Source: Weissella minor (GTDB taxonomy: Bacteria; Bacillota; Bacilli; Lactobacillales; Lactobacillaceae). From it: a stretch of 64,000 nt of DNA. The stretch lies in contig NZ_JQCD01000018.1 in the NCBI RefSeq assembly GCF_001437425.1, positions 60,054-124,053 on the forward strand, written 5' to 3'. Position 1 is the first letter of the stretch, and every line of letters starts with the position of its first letter. The position numbers were made by a program, and so were the translations under genes. Under the pieces are notes generated by a model, which searched no databases, had not been told where the DNA came from, and worked only from the letters and a program-made list of their open reading frames with translations. Positions 25,497 to 34,512 of the stretch are shown here, piece after piece.

Positions 25497-26783
25497 ATGC
25501 AAAAACCACTCGCATATCGGATGCGACCTAAAAATATTGATGAAGTGGTTGGGCAAAGCGATTTAATTGGCCCTGGGAAAATAATCCGGCGGATGGTTGA
25601 GGCGAAAATGCTGTCGTCGATGATTTTATACGGACCGCCCGGTACTGGAAAAACGAGTATCGCGAGTGCAATTGCTGGGTCAACCCAATATGCTTTTCGT
25701 GTTTTGAATGCGGCAACTGATTCAAAAAAAGATTTACAACAAGTCGTGGATGAGGCAAAAATGAGCGGGACTGTTGTTTTATTATTGGACGAAATTCATC
25801 GTTTAGATAAAACAAAACAAGACTTTCTGTTGCCACATTTGGAGAGCGGTGAAATTGTTTTGATTGGTGCAACGACGGAAAATCCATATCTTTCGATTAA
25901 TCCAGCGATTCGCTCGCGAACCCAGATTTTTGAGGTGAAACCGTTAGAGCCTGCCGACATACAACGGGCGATTGAACGAGCCTTAACCGATGAACAAAAT
26001 GGGTTGGGTACCTTTAATCCAGTTGTCACTGATGATGCGATGCAACATTTGATGCATGTGACAAATGGTGATTTGCGTGCAGCGTTAAATGCGCTAGAAT
26101 TAGCCGTTAAATCAACCCAACCGAATGCTGATGGGCAAGTGATCATTGATTTATCAATTATCCAAGAAACAGCCCAACAAGGACAGTTGATAGCAGATAA
26201 AGATGGTGATGCACATTATGATGTGATTTCAGCTTTGCAAAAGTCAATTCGTGGAAGTGATACGGATGCAGCCTTGCATTATTTAGGACGTTTAATTTTA
26301 GCTGGTGATTTACCTAGTATAGTGCGACGACTTCAAGTGATTGCGTATGAAGATATTGGTTTAGCAAATCCGAGTGTTGTCGAACGGGCAGTGACTGCAA
26401 TTCACGCTGCCGAAAAATTAGGTTTTCCTGAAGCACGAATTCCGTTGGCAAATGCCGTGATTGAATTGGCTTTGTCACCAAAGTCAAATTCGGCAATGTC
26501 TGCGATTGACGCTGCCATGCAGGATATTCAAAAGGGGCGAACGGGGGATGTACCTAAACATTTGAAGGATGCACATTATAGTGGTGCTAAAGAATTGGGA
26601 AATGGGATTGATTATATTTATCCGCACGATTTTCCAAATGATTGGGTTGCACAACAGTATTTACCGGATACAATTAAGCAAAAGTCTTATTTTGCAGCAG
26701 ATGGTAATTCAAAAGTCGAACAAGCCTATATTGATCAATATCAGCGTTTAAAGCAAGCTCAAGATGCAGGCTTGAAAAAATAA
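25497..26783 (+). CDS. rarA: Replication-associated recombination protein A (RarA/MgsA)
   Basis: A 428-residue AAA+ ATPase. Walker A is GPPGTGKT (residues 46-53), Walker B is VLLLDEIHRL, sensor 1 is IGATTENP, the arginine finger region is AIRSRTQIF, and the C-terminal tetramerisation domain begins near LGRLILAGDLPSIVRRL. RarA acts at stalled replication forks. ATG 25497 follows GAGGGGG. The promoter of the 6S-like RNA lies inside the final codons of this gene. Confidence 0.94.
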   Translation: MQKPLAYRMRPKNIDEVVGQSDLIGPGKIIRRMVEAKMLSSMILYGPPGTGKTSIASAIAGSTQYAFRVLNAATDSKKDLQQVVDEAKMSGTVVLLLDEIHRLDKTKQDFLLPHLESGEIVLIGATTENPYLSINPAIRSRTQIFEVKPLEPADIQRAIERALTDEQNGLGTFNPVVTDDAMQHLMHVTNGDLRAALNALELAVKSTQPNADGQVIIDLSIIQETAQQGQLIADKDGDAHYDVISALQKSIRGSDTDAALHYLGRLILAGDLPSIVRRLQVIAYEDIGLANPSVVERAVTAIHAAEKLGFPEARIPLANAVIELALSPKSNSAMSAIDAAMQDIQKGRTGDVPKHLKDAHYSGAKELGNGIDYIYPHDFPNDWVAQQYLPDTIKQKSYFAADGNSKVEQAYIDQYQRLKQAQDAGLKK

Positions 26784-26801
26784 TTTAGCCAAGCGTATAA
26801 T
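26772..26801 (+). promoter_or_regulatory. Sigma-A promoter of the 6S-like RNA
   Basis: TTGAAA (26772-26777) and TATAAT (26796-26801) with an 18-base spacer. The -35 box is in the last codons of rarA, and transcription should start about 26807-26808. Confidence 0.75.
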
Positions 26802-26807
26802 AGGGTA

Positions 26808-27037
26808 AGCGAATTCCTTGAACATACGCGTGGTTCTATTATCTAAAGTTGCTTTACACTAATTTTCGAATGGGGATGTCGGGAAGCCGGCGGGGCACGC
26901 CAACTACGGGTTGGAAGCCGTCAACGCTGACTTATTCACCCACCTTTGCCATCGAAGCCGACTTAGACGAATCATCTAACGGTGTTATACAAGTGTTCGT
27001 ACTCCACTGTACATTTAGATGTTCAGTGGAGTTTTTT
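26808..27037 (+). ncRNA. ssrS: 6S-like RNA (Lacto-usp RNA type)
   Basis: A ~230-base transcript unit without convincing coding sequence, between its own promoter and a strong terminator hairpin (ACTCCACTG / CAGTGGAGT then T6, 27001-27037). The 5' part (CTTGAACATACG) and the 3' part (CAAGTGTTCG) can pair over several bases to form a closing stem, and the middle is a GC-rich structured stretch (26872-26935). Position next to rarA and ahead of a universal stress gene matches the Lacto-usp motif of Lactobacillales, which has been proposed to be the 6S RNA that binds sigma-A RNA polymerase. The identity is from synteny and shape, not an alignment. Confidence 0.65.
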
Positions 27038-27052
27038 ATTAAGGAGTAGCAA

Positions 27053-27328
27053 ATGATTTTAATTTTATATGTGATGTTTTTATTAGTATTGGGTTTTATG
27101 GCTGCCTATATGTGGTTAAATCGAAATCATCTATTGGGGATGAATGCACATGACTCAAGGCGTTTGACGAGTTGGTCAGTACCAGTGCTTGTTGTTGATA
27201 TTTTGTTTACGGCGCTAGCACTGATACTTGCGGGTACAGATTCTTTTATTCCAATGTTTGGTTTAATGCTGGGCGTTTTAGTCTTACCTTTGATTGGATT
27301 TATTGTTGTACAACGGACTTTTGACTAG
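27053..27328 (+). CDS. Small three-helix membrane protein, hypothetical
   Basis: A 91-residue protein with membrane segments at about residues 2-21, 41-60 and 66-86; the loop around residues 24-38 (NRNHLLGMNAHDSRRL) is polar. ATG 27053 has AAGGAG at 27041-27046, directly after the terminator of the 6S-like RNA, so expression needs read-through or a promoter in the RNA gene. No family recognised. Confidence 0.65.
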   Translation: MILILYVMFLLVLGFMAAYMWLNRNHLLGMNAHDSRRLTSWSVPVLVVDILFTALALILAGTDSFIPMFGLMLGVLVLPLIGFIVVQRTFD

Positions 27329-27329
27329 T

Positions 27330-27358
27330 TTGTAAAACGCTTTCAAAAAAGGTATACT
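27330..27358 (+). promoter_or_regulatory. Promoter of the usp gene with an overlapping cre-like site
   Basis: TTGTAA (27330-27335) and TATACT (27353-27358) with a 17-base spacer. The spacer contains GTAAAACGCTTTCA (27332-27345), which matches 12 of 14 positions of the CcpA cre pattern, including the central CG and the TTTCA arm. Binding there would block the promoter, so carbon catabolite repression is inferred. Confidence 0.6.
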
Positions 27359-27393
27359 AGGGTAAACATATGAATATGACGGAGGGGTTAGAT

Positions 27394-27837
27394 ATGATTG
27401 ATAATTATCAAAGTATTTTAGTGCCAGTCGATGGTTCAGAAGAAGCAGAAGCCGCTTTGAAAAAGGCGATTCAAATCACATTACGTAATGGGGAAAATAG
27501 TAAGTTACACATTGTGCATGTCATTGATACACGTTCATTTCAAAATGTCAGCGATTTCCAATCAACCATGTATGATCAAGTTGCTGCCAGTGCGCGTGAA
27601 ACACTTGAGACTTATCTGAAAGAAGCTAAAGATGCTGGAGTTGCTCGCGCTGAATATAGTATTGAATTTGGTGCACCAAAAAGCGTTATCGCTGATGTGG
27701 CACCAAAGAAATACGGTTCAGAGCTAATCGTCATCGGAGCAACTGGATTAAATGCCGTTGAACGTTTGTTAATCGGTTCGGTTACCGAATATGTTGTTCG
27801 CAATGCGAAAGTGGATGTATTAGTTGCAAAAAGTTAA
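27394..27837 (+). CDS. Universal stress protein (UspA family)
   Basis: A 147-residue single-domain Usp. It shows the N-terminal ILVPVDGSEEAEAALKKAI, the KLHIVHVID strand, and the ATP-binding G-2x-G-9x-G(S/T)-like end IVIGATGLNAVERLLIGSVTEYVVRNA, so it is probably an ATP-binding type. ATG 27394 is chosen because GGAGGGG lies at 27381-27387; an earlier in-frame start at 27370 precedes that site. It is a single-gene unit with a cre-like site in its promoter and lies downstream of the 6S-like RNA. Confidence 0.9.
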   Translation: MIDNYQSILVPVDGSEEAEAALKKAIQITLRNGENSKLHIVHVIDTRSFQNVSDFQSTMYDQVAASARETLETYLKEAKDAGVARAEYSIEFGAPKSVIADVAPKKYGSELIVIGATGLNAVERLLIGSVTEYVVRNAKVDVLVAKS

Positions 27838-27846
27838 TCAATAACT

Positions 27847-27879
27847 AAAGAATGACTAAAGTATTTAGTCATTCTTTTT
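27847..27879 (+). terminator. Terminator of the usp gene
   Basis: AAAGAATGACTAAA pairs perfectly with TTTAGTCATTCTTT around a 3-base loop. Confidence 0.9.
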
Positions 27880-27948
27880 GTTATCTTTAATATAATCAAA
27901 AAACGTGTATAATATCAGTAGATATTAATATTAATGGAGCCCTAAAAT

Positions 27949-29367
27949 ATGAACGAAAATCATGAAAGTTTAAATTTAATTGCGTCTACATTGACGAACA
28001 GTTTGGGTACGACCGTGATTGGAAATATTAATCGCTCGGGACTTGAAATTCAAGTGACTTATCCAGATGGTCGGGCAGAAACAGTTGTTTCCGACGAAAA
28101 TGGGGACTTTATACATAAAATTAAGGGAGACCTAGAAAGCGGAACGCTTGTAATCACCGCAATTGAACAAGGTCAAATTGTTGGGATGGTTGAAGCACAA
28201 ATTGAAATGCCAGCGCCAGTTGTTACTGGGGTTATTTCTACGCGTGACGGTCAGCGTTTCTTGGAAGGACACGTCAATCAACCAGACACAACGGTCTCAA
28301 TGAATTTATTGGGTGAAGAAATTGAAGTGGTTGTTGATCAAAACCAAGAGTTTGAAATGGTTATTCCGGATGATGTTTTATCAGAACAAATTCAACTGTT
28401 CTGTTATAATCACAAGACTAAAAAGAGCGGAAAGAACAGTGTGACTTTAGGTGTTACTTCAAAGACACAACCAATTCCCATCTTAACCGATGAAATGATT
28501 AGTGAGTACCAACAGCGAAATCAAGTTAATGATGCATCGAATGAATCATTGTTGAATTCAAAGTCAACGGCAATTGCAGAATCAGAATCTGTAGAGGCTA
28601 AAGCTAAGGCGGCAGCGGAAGCTAAAGCTAAGGCAGAGTTAAAAGTTCAAGCCAAGGTAGAAGCTAAAGCGAAGGCCGACGCAGAAGCCAAGGCAAAGGC
28701 AGACGCAGAAGCTCAAGCGAAAGCCGCAGCAGATGCCAAAGCAAAGGCAGACGCAGAAGCACAAGCGAAAGCCGCCGCAGATGCCAAGGCGAAGGCAGAC
28801 GCAGAAGCACAAGCGAAAGCCGCCGCAGATGCCAATGCAAAGGCAGGCGCAGATGCTAAAGCAGAAGCACAAGTAACAGCAGGTGTGGAAGGCGCGGACG
28901 AAGCAGAAGCACAAGTAAATGCAGAAGCAGAAGCTCAAGCGAAAGCCACCGCAGAAGCCAAAGCAAAGGCAGACGCGGATGCTAAAGCGAAAGCTGCAGC
29001 AGATGCCAAGGCAAAGGCAGACGCGGATGCTAAAGCGAAAGCTACCGCAGAAGCCAAAGCAAAGGCAGACGCGGATGCTCAAGCAAAGGCTGCAGCAGAT
29101 GCCAAGGCAAAGGCAGACGCGGATGCTAAAGCAAAAGCCGCCGCAGAAGCCAAAGCAAAGGCAGACGCGGATGCTAAAGCGAAAGCCGCCGCAGAAGCTA
29201 AAGCAAAGGCTGATGATATTTTCGAAGTTGGTGAATTTGATGGACTCGATGACGACTCTGAAGAAAAATCAGCAGCTGATAGTGATAAAGCGAAGCCTGC
29301 ACGGGAACAGAAAGCTAAAAAGAAAGGTTTTTTTGCACGCGTTTTCGGTAAAATGTTTGGAAAATAA
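27949..29367 (+). CDS. Large alanine-rich repeat protein with N-terminal Ig-like regions, unknown function
   Basis: A 472-residue protein in three parts. Residues ~15-180 contain two beta-rich Ig-like segments (VTYPDGRAETVVSDENGDF; then VTGVISTRDGQRFLEGHVN). Residues ~215-421 are a near-perfect Ala/Lys/Glu/Asp/Gln repeat in steps of about 11 residues, predicted as a long helix. The last ~50 residues are acidic, then basic, ending KKKGFFARVFGKMFGK. There is no signal peptide, lipobox, membrane helix or LPXTG, although the composition looks like a surface protein. A TATAAT box lies at 27908-27913. I do not recognise the family. Confidence 0.7.
   Translation: MNENHESLNLIASTLTNSLGTTVIGNINRSGLEIQVTYPDGRAETVVSDENGDFIHKIKGDLESGTLVITAIEQGQIVGMVEAQIEMPAPVVTGVISTRDGQRFLEGHVNQPDTTVSMNLLGEEIEVVVDQNQEFEMVIPDDVLSEQIQLFCYNHKTKKSGKNSVTLGVTSKTQPIPILTDEMISEYQQRNQVNDASNESLLNSKSTAIAESESVEAKAKAAAEAKAKAELKVQAKVEAKAKADAEAKAKADAEAQAKAAADAKAKADAEAQAKAAADAKAKADAEAQAKAAADANAKAGADAKAEAQVTAGVEGADEAEAQVNAEAEAQAKATAEAKAKADADAKAKAAADAKAKADADAKAKATAEAKAKADADAQAKAAADAKAKADADAKAKAAAEAKAKADADAKAKAAAEAKAKADDIFEVGEFDGLDDDSEEKSAADSDKAKPAREQKAKKKGFFARVFGKMFGK
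28594..29211 (+). repeat. Degenerate tandem repeats encoding the alanine-rich helix
   Basis: Repeated units built on GCAGACGC(A/G)GA(A/T)GC(C/T)(A/C)AAGCGAAAGC run through the gene for ~620 bases. Longer ~66-base blocks recur nearly identically (for example around 28740 and 28800, and around 28960, 29030 and 29090). Copy number is likely variable between strains. Confidence 0.9.
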
Positions 29368-29379
29368 TGCAATTAGACA

Positions 29380-29422
29380 GTAACTTTTAACAAGGTTGAC
29401 TTGATAAAAGTTGCTTTTTTTT
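29380..29422 (+). terminator. Terminator after the alanine-rich protein gene
   Basis: GTAACTTTTA pairs with TAAAAGTTGC around a 15-base loop, then eight T. Confidence 0.8.
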
Positions 29423-29455
29423 ATGAAGAAAATAGAAAGGATATTTTGAGATAAA

Positions 29456-30073
29456 ATGTCAGCAGTAATTAGTGGGATGATTTTGGGATTTGCATTTATT
29501 GCCCCAATTGGAATGCAAAATTTATATGTATTTAATAATGCGGTGAATAACACATTTAAAAGAGCCATGTTATATGTCTTCTTTGTATGGTTAGCGGATT
29601 CATCTTTTTCGATTGTCGCGTACTTTGGAATGGGTGCAATCATCAATTCGAATGAACTTTTGAAGTTGGTCGTGATGATTTTAGGCGGTTGCTTAGTAAT
29701 TTATATTGGCTGGACGATTTTACGTTCTGCAAATCAAGTTAGTCTGAATGCGGAAGAAAATAAATTATCAATAAAAACCGCTTTTATTACCGCCTTTATT
29801 GTGACTTGGGCTAATCCACAAGCGCTTGTTGATGGTAGTTTAATGTTAGGAGCAACGCGTGCAAAACTTCCTGATGCTGATGTGATGCCATTTATTATCG
29901 GTGTTTTGATTGCAACCTCATTGTGGTTTACTTTTGTGACTGTTTTAGTTAATTTATTTAAAAATAATTTGTCAAAGCGTGCTTTTGTCATTGTGAATGT
30001 TGTTTCCGGTTTGATTATGTTAGGTTATGGAGCTTACTTCTTGTTTGGTGCAGCTGAAATGTTATTTGCATAA
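29456..30073 (+). CDS. LysE/ArgO family amino acid exporter
   Basis: A 205-residue membrane protein with five to six helices and the LysE family signature at the start: GMILGFAFIAPIGMQNLYVFNNA (split here between the helix and the Pro-Ile-Gly-Met-Gln-Asn motif). A second conserved segment, FIVTWANPQALVDG, matches the NP motif of the family. The substrate, probably a basic amino acid, cannot be told. ATG 29456 has GAAAGGAT upstream. It lies alone between the terminator of the repeat protein and the valS leader. Confidence 0.85.
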   Translation: MSAVISGMILGFAFIAPIGMQNLYVFNNAVNNTFKRAMLYVFFVWLADSSFSIVAYFGMGAIINSNELLKLVVMILGGCLVIYIGWTILRSANQVSLNAEENKLSIKTAFITAFIVTWANPQALVDGSLMLGATRAKLPDADVMPFIIGVLIATSLWFTFVTVLVNLFKNNLSKRAFVIVNVVSGLIMLGYGAYFLFGAAEMLFA

Positions 30074-30080
30074 ATTGCGC

Positions 30081-30109
30081 TTGCATTTAAGCGTTAAAAT
30101 CAGTAAAAT
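30081..30109 (+). promoter_or_regulatory. Promoter of the valS leader
   Basis: TTGCAT (30081-30086) and TAAAAT (30104-30109) with a 17-base spacer, just after the LysE-family gene. Confidence 0.65.
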
Positions 30110-30115
30110 AACAGG

Positions 30116-30360
30116 CATAGCAATGCACTAAAAAGTAAATTTAATTCTTGATTATCAGCGAATGTGGAAGCGGTGTGAGCCACAAATAAGATTAAATTGA
30201 AGGTAGTTAGTGGGCTTTACTAGTGAAAGGTTAGTAGTTAGTAACGTGATAGACGCGTTAAGTCTTAGAATGAGATGGGATTTTTAAAATCCTAAATCAG
30301 GTGGTACCGCGAATGAACTCGTCCTGATCACATCAATTAGATGTGGTTGGGACTTTTTTT
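30116..30360 (+). promoter_or_regulatory. T-box leader controlling valS
   Basis: The 245-base leader contains the conserved T-box sequence AGGTGGTACCGCG at 30299-30311 and a 14-base-pair terminator hairpin (30321-30334 with 30340-30353) followed by T7. Upstream lies a stem I region whose 3' side has GAAGGTAGTTAG (30199-30210), holding GTA and GTT, either a plausible valine specifier. Uncharged tRNA-Val should stabilise the antiterminator and allow valS transcription. No gene lies in 30074-30391. Confidence 0.92.
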
Positions 30361-30391
30361 ATGCTTAATAATTAATAGAATGGAGTAGATT

Positions 30392-33067
30392 ATGCGAGAA
30401 ATAGATATGCCTGGTAAGTATGATGCGTCTGCTGTTGAAGCAGGACGCTATGATAAGTGGCACGAAGAGGGGCGTTTCCAACCTTCAGCGAATGAAAAGG
30501 CCCGCCCTTATTCAATTGTTATTCCACCACCAAATGTGACGGGAAAGTTGCACTTGGGCCATTCATGGGATGTGACGTTGCAAGATATTTTGATTCGTCA
30601 AAAGCGGATGCAAGGTTTTGATACAGTTTGGATTCCTGGTATGGACCATGCTGGAATTGCCACACAAGCAAAAGTTGAACAACGTTTAGCTGAGCAAGGT
30701 ATTTCACGTTATGACTTAGGTCGCGATAAGTTTATTGACCAAGTTTGGGATTGGAAGAATGAATATGCTGAAACAATCCATGAGCAATGGAAAAAGATGG
30801 GGATTTCTGTTGACTATACACGTGAACGCTTTACATTAGACGATGGTTTATCAGATGCTGTCCGCAAAGTCTTTGTTGATTTATATAATAAAGATTTGAT
30901 TTATCGTGGTGAATACATTATCAATTGGGACCCTAAGGCTCGTACTGCTTTGTCAGATATTGAAGTGATTCACGAAGACGATGAAGGTGCTTTTTACCAT
31001 GTTAAGTACCCATTCGTTGATGAGAATGAGACCTTTAATGGTCAATCATATATTGAAATTGCGACAACTCGTCCAGAAACAATGTTTGGTGACGTCGCTG
31101 TTGCGGTGCATCCAAGTGATGAGCGTTATAAGGAATTAGTTGGCAAGAAGGTATTGGTACCGCTTGTTAACCGTGAAATTCCAATTATTGCTGATGAGTA
31201 TGTTGACCCTGAATTTGGTTCTGGAATGGTTAAAATTACACCAGCCCACGACCCAAATGACTTTGCGGTTGGTAATCGTCATGATTTGGAACGCATTAAC
31301 ACGATGAATGAAGATGCTTCAATGAACGAAAATGCTGGTAAATATGATGGTATGGACCGTTTTGAAGCGCGTAAGGCGATGGTTGCTGACTTAGAAGCTG
31401 GCGATTATATGCTAAACATTGAACCAATTGTACACGCTGTTGGTCATTCAGAGCGAACAGGTGTTCAAGTTGAATCACGTCTTTCAACGCAATGGTTCGT
31501 TAAGATGCAACCATTAGCAGAACAAGCCTTAGCAATGCAAGATGATCCAGAAGATAAGGTTACTTTCAATCCATCACGTTTTGAAGGTACGTACACACGT
31601 TGGATGGAGAACATTCATGATTGGGTTATCTCACGTCAACTTTGGTGGGGACATCAAATTCCAGCTTGGTATCACAAGGAAACTGGTGAAATGTATGTTG
31701 GGATGGAAGCACCAGCTGATGCTGAAAATTGGGAACAAGATTCAGACGTCTTGGATACGTGGTTCTCTTCAGCCCTTTGGCCGTTCTCAACAATGGGTTG
31801 GCCTGATACGGATGCGCACGATTACCAACGTTATTTCCCGACTGATACACTTGTAACAGGTTATGACATTATTCCATTCTGGGTGTCACGTATGATTTTC
31901 CAATCAAAGGAATTCACAGGTAAGCGTCCATTTAAGGATGTTTTGATTCATGGGTTGATTCGTGATGAACAAGGACGTAAGATGTCAAAGTCATTGGGTA
32001 ATGGAATTGACCCAATGGATGTTATTAATAAGTATGGTGTTGATGCTTTGCGTTGGTTCTTGGCTACTGGTTCAACACCAGGTCAAGACATGCGTTTCTC
32101 ATACGCAAAGATGGATGCTTCATGGAACTTTATTAATAAGATTTGGAATGCATCACGTTACGTTATTATGAACTTAGATGCTGATACAGCACCAACCTTG
32201 CCAGAAAATCGAGATGCATTATCACTTGCGGATCGTTGGATCTTGTCACGTTTGAATAAGATAATTGACTCTGTTTTGAAGAACTTTGACAAATTTGAAT
32301 TTGGTGAAGCTGGACGTGCGCTTTATAACTTTATTTGGAATGATTTCGCTGATTGGTATATTGAAATGACCAAGGAAACATTGAATGGTTCCGATGAAGC
32401 GGCAAAGCAAACAGTTCAATCAGTATTGGCCTATGTTTTGGATCAAACATTGCGTTTGTTGCACCCAATTATGCCTTTCGTTACCGAAGAAATTTATTTG
32501 GATATGCCAGTCCACGCTTTTGATTCAATAATGGTCGCTGATTTCCCTGAAGTTGATGCGCAATTAGATGATGCTAAAGCCGAAGCAGATTTCCAAAGCT
32601 TAGTTGATTTGATTACTGCTGTTCGTACAATTCGTACTGAAGCGAATGCACCTATGTCAACAGCCGTTGATGTCTTGATTCAAACTGAAGATGCACAATT
32701 GCAACATATTTTCAATGAAAATGCAGACTATATCAACCGCTTTGTAAAGCCTAAGGCATTGACCATTGCTGCTGATATTGATGCACCAACATTAGCGATG
32801 ACTAAGGCAATTTCAGGTGCGCAAGTGTATGTACCATTGGCTGAATTGATTGATATTGCAGATGAAATTGCACGTCTACGTGACGAAGCTAAGAAATTTG
32901 CTGGTGAAGTTAAGCGTAGCTCAGGTAAGTTGTCAAACGATAAGTTTGTTAACTCAGCACCAGAAGCAGTTGTTAATGCTGAACGTGAGAAGTTGGCAGA
33001 TTGGGAAGAAAAGTTGGCAACAACTCAAGCCCGTTTGGAAGAACTAGAAGCTGCACAAAATGCTTAA
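30392..33067 (+). CDS. valS: Valyl-tRNA synthetase
   Basis: An 891-residue class I synthetase of full length. HIGH-type motif HLGH is at residues 54-57, the KMSKS motif is at 530-534 ([13 protein letters not shown]), and the CP1 editing domain contains [10 protein letters not shown]. The C-terminal ~70 residues form the coiled-coil arm of bacterial ValRS (ELAEIAR-like heptads ending LEELEAAQ). It charges tRNA-Val and edits Thr-tRNA-Val. ATG 30392 has GGAG 6 bases upstream; ATG 30407 is possible. Controlled by the T-box leader. Confidence 0.96.
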   Translation: MREIDMPGKYDASAVEAGRYDKWHEEGRFQPSANEKARPYSIVIPPPNVTGKLHLGHSWDVTLQDILIRQKRMQGFDTVWIPGMDHAGIATQAKVEQRLAEQGISRYDLGRDKFIDQVWDWKNEYAETIHEQWKKMGISVDYTRERFTLDDGLSDAVRKVFVDLYNKDLIYRGEYIINWDPKARTALSDIEVIHEDDEGAFYHVKYPFVDENETFNGQSYIEIATTRPETMFGDVAVAVHPSDERYKELVGKKVLVPLVNREIPIIADEYVDPEFGSGMVKITPAHDPNDFAVGNRHDLERINTMNEDASMNENAGKYDGMDRFEARKAMVADLEAGDYMLNIEPIVHAVGHSERTGVQVESRLSTQWFVKMQPLAEQALAMQDDPEDKVTFNPSRFEGTYTRWMENIHDWVISRQLWWGHQIPAWYHKETGEMYVGMEAPADAENWEQDSDVLDTWFSSALWPFSTMGWPDTDAHDYQRYFPTDTLVTGYDIIPFWVSRMIFQSKEFTGKRPFKDVLIHGLIRDEQGRKMSKSLGNGIDPMDVINKYGVDALRWFLATGSTPGQDMRFSYAKMDASWNFINKIWNASRYVIMNLDADTAPTLPENRDALSLADRWILSRLNKIIDSVLKNFDKFEFGEAGRALYNFIWNDFADWYIEMTKETLNGSDEAAKQTVQSVLAYVLDQTLRLLHPIMPFVTEEIYLDMPVHAFDSIMVADFPEVDAQLDDAKAEADFQSLVDLITAVRTIRTEANAPMSTAVDVLIQTEDAQLQHIFNENADYINRFVKPKALTIAADIDAPTLAMTKAISGAQVYVPLAELIDIADEIARLRDEAKKFAGEVKRSSGKLSNDKFVNSAPEAVVNAEREKLADWEEKLATTQARLEELEAAQNA

Positions 33068-33072
33068 ACAAT

Positions 33073-33106
33073 AAACTCGGATGTGTTCGCACATGCGAGT
33101 TTTTTT
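33073..33106 (+). terminator. Terminator of valS
   Basis: AAACTCGGATGTG pairs with CACATGCGAGTTT (one mismatch) around a TTCG tetraloop, followed by T residues. Confidence 0.9.
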
Positions 33107-33184
33107 GCGTCTAAATGGATAGTAGGCGGATAAAAAAATTCATGGTACGATAGAGCTATTCATGTCAGTTAAGGGGATGCGCAT

Positions 33185-34504
33185 ATGGTGAAATTAAAAA
33201 CAGTTGACGATGCAATTGCTTATATTCATGGTCGACATAAGTGGTTAAAAACAGCTTCATTTAGTCGAATTGAACGCTTACTTGCCGAACTTGGCCATCC
33301 AGAATTAGAGAATCAGTATATTCACGTCACTGGAACAAATGGTAAAGGGTCAACCAGTAAGATGATGGCGCAAATTTTGCGGACAGCTGGTTTACGCGTT
33401 GGGACGTTCACATCACCATTTATTGAACGTTTTAACGAACGGATTCAAGATAATGCGGGGATGATTTCAGATCAGGCGTTGTTAGAAGCGGTTCAAACAG
33501 TTGCACCGATTACGGAGCGATTGGATCAAGAATTACCAGAAGGTGGGCCAACTGAGTTTGAGACGCTAACGGCGGTGATGTTTGTCTATTTTCAACGTCA
33601 AGCTCAAGATGTGGTTATCTTGGAAGTTGGGATTGGCGGCACCTGGGATACGACGGAGGTCATCCCTGATAAGTTAGCAGCTGTGATTACAGGTGTCGGT
33701 TTGGATCATATGAAGGTGCTTGGTGATACGATTGCGCAAATTGCTGAAGCTAAGGCAGGCATTATCCAAGCTAATCGACCGGTTATCATTGGGCCGTTAT
33801 CGGCAGATGCTGATAACGTGATTAGAACACGCGCCCAACAATTATCTGCGCCAGTCTTGGCATATGGTCGTGATTTCCAGCGAGTTGGGTCAACCCAACA
33901 GCAACAGTTCGGTGAACGCTTTGATTTTTCAGGACTCGCAGATATAACAGATATTCAATTAGCTTTGACGGGTGAATATCAACAAGTCAATGCCAGCGTG
34001 GCCCTTGAAACAGTATTGGCAGTGGCCCCGCAATTGGGCATTGAGATAACTGATGATATTGTGCGACAAGCGTTAGCCCAAGTTACTTGGCCAGCACGTT
34101 TTGAAAAGATTTCTGATGCACCATTGACGATTATTGATGGCGCTCATAATTTACAAGGGATTCAAGCTTTGCAAACAACGCTAACCGAGCGCTTTAGCCA
34201 AGCCCCCATGCATATTATGGTCGGTATTCTGAACGATAAAAATTTTGAAGCCATGCTGAAGATGCTTAGCGGTATTCCAAATGCCAATGTGTGTGTCGTT
34301 CATTTTGAGGCGCCACACCAACGGCAAGATATTGATGAACATGTCGTAGCGCGTTTACAAAAAGAGATGGGTATTTCGTATGCCTATGATTGGCAAAAAC
34401 AATATGCTGAATTGAAAGCTTCTGAACCTGACACACCTGTTATTTTTACCGGGTCCCTTTATTTTGTTTCAGAAGTACGAGCAGCAATTAAACGAATTAA
34501 TTAG
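33185..34504 (+). CDS. folC: Folylpolyglutamate synthase / dihydrofolate synthase
   Basis: A 439-residue Mur-ligase-type enzyme. The ATP-binding P-loop is HVTGTNGKGST (residues ~47-57), a second signature is VILEVGIGGTWDTT, and the ligase C-domain start shows IIDGAHNLQGI with the catalytic Asp/His. It adds glutamate to dihydropteroate or folates. It follows valS, an arrangement common in Bacillota, but with its own ribosome binding site after a terminator. It ends 8 bases before the ABC-F gene. Confidence 0.92.
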   Translation: MVKLKTVDDAIAYIHGRHKWLKTASFSRIERLLAELGHPELENQYIHVTGTNGKGSTSKMMAQILRTAGLRVGTFTSPFIERFNERIQDNAGMISDQALLEAVQTVAPITERLDQELPEGGPTEFETLTAVMFVYFQRQAQDVVILEVGIGGTWDTTEVIPDKLAAVITGVGLDHMKVLGDTIAQIAEAKAGIIQANRPVIIGPLSADADNVIRTRAQQLSAPVLAYGRDFQRVGSTQQQQFGERFDFSGLADITDIQLALTGEYQQVNASVALETVLAVAPQLGIEITDDIVRQALAQVTWPARFEKISDAPLTIIDGAHNLQGIQALQTTLTERFSQAPMHIMVGILNDKNFEAMLKMLSGIPNANVCVVHFEAPHQRQDIDEHVVARLQKEMGISYAYDWQKQYAELKASEPDTPVIFTGSLYFVSEVRAAIKRIN

Positions 34505-34512
34505 GTGATAAA

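Noticed and set aside
26849..27049. 66-residue ORF on the + strand inside the 6S-like RNA region
   Set aside because: It lies fully within the structured RNA segment and its terminator, has no ribosome binding site, and the residues show no family pattern.
28639..29082. 147-residue Cys/Phe/Arg-rich ORF on the - strand opposite the alanine-rich gene
   Set aside because: The composition is simply the reverse reading of the Ala/Lys repeat; no ribosome binding site.
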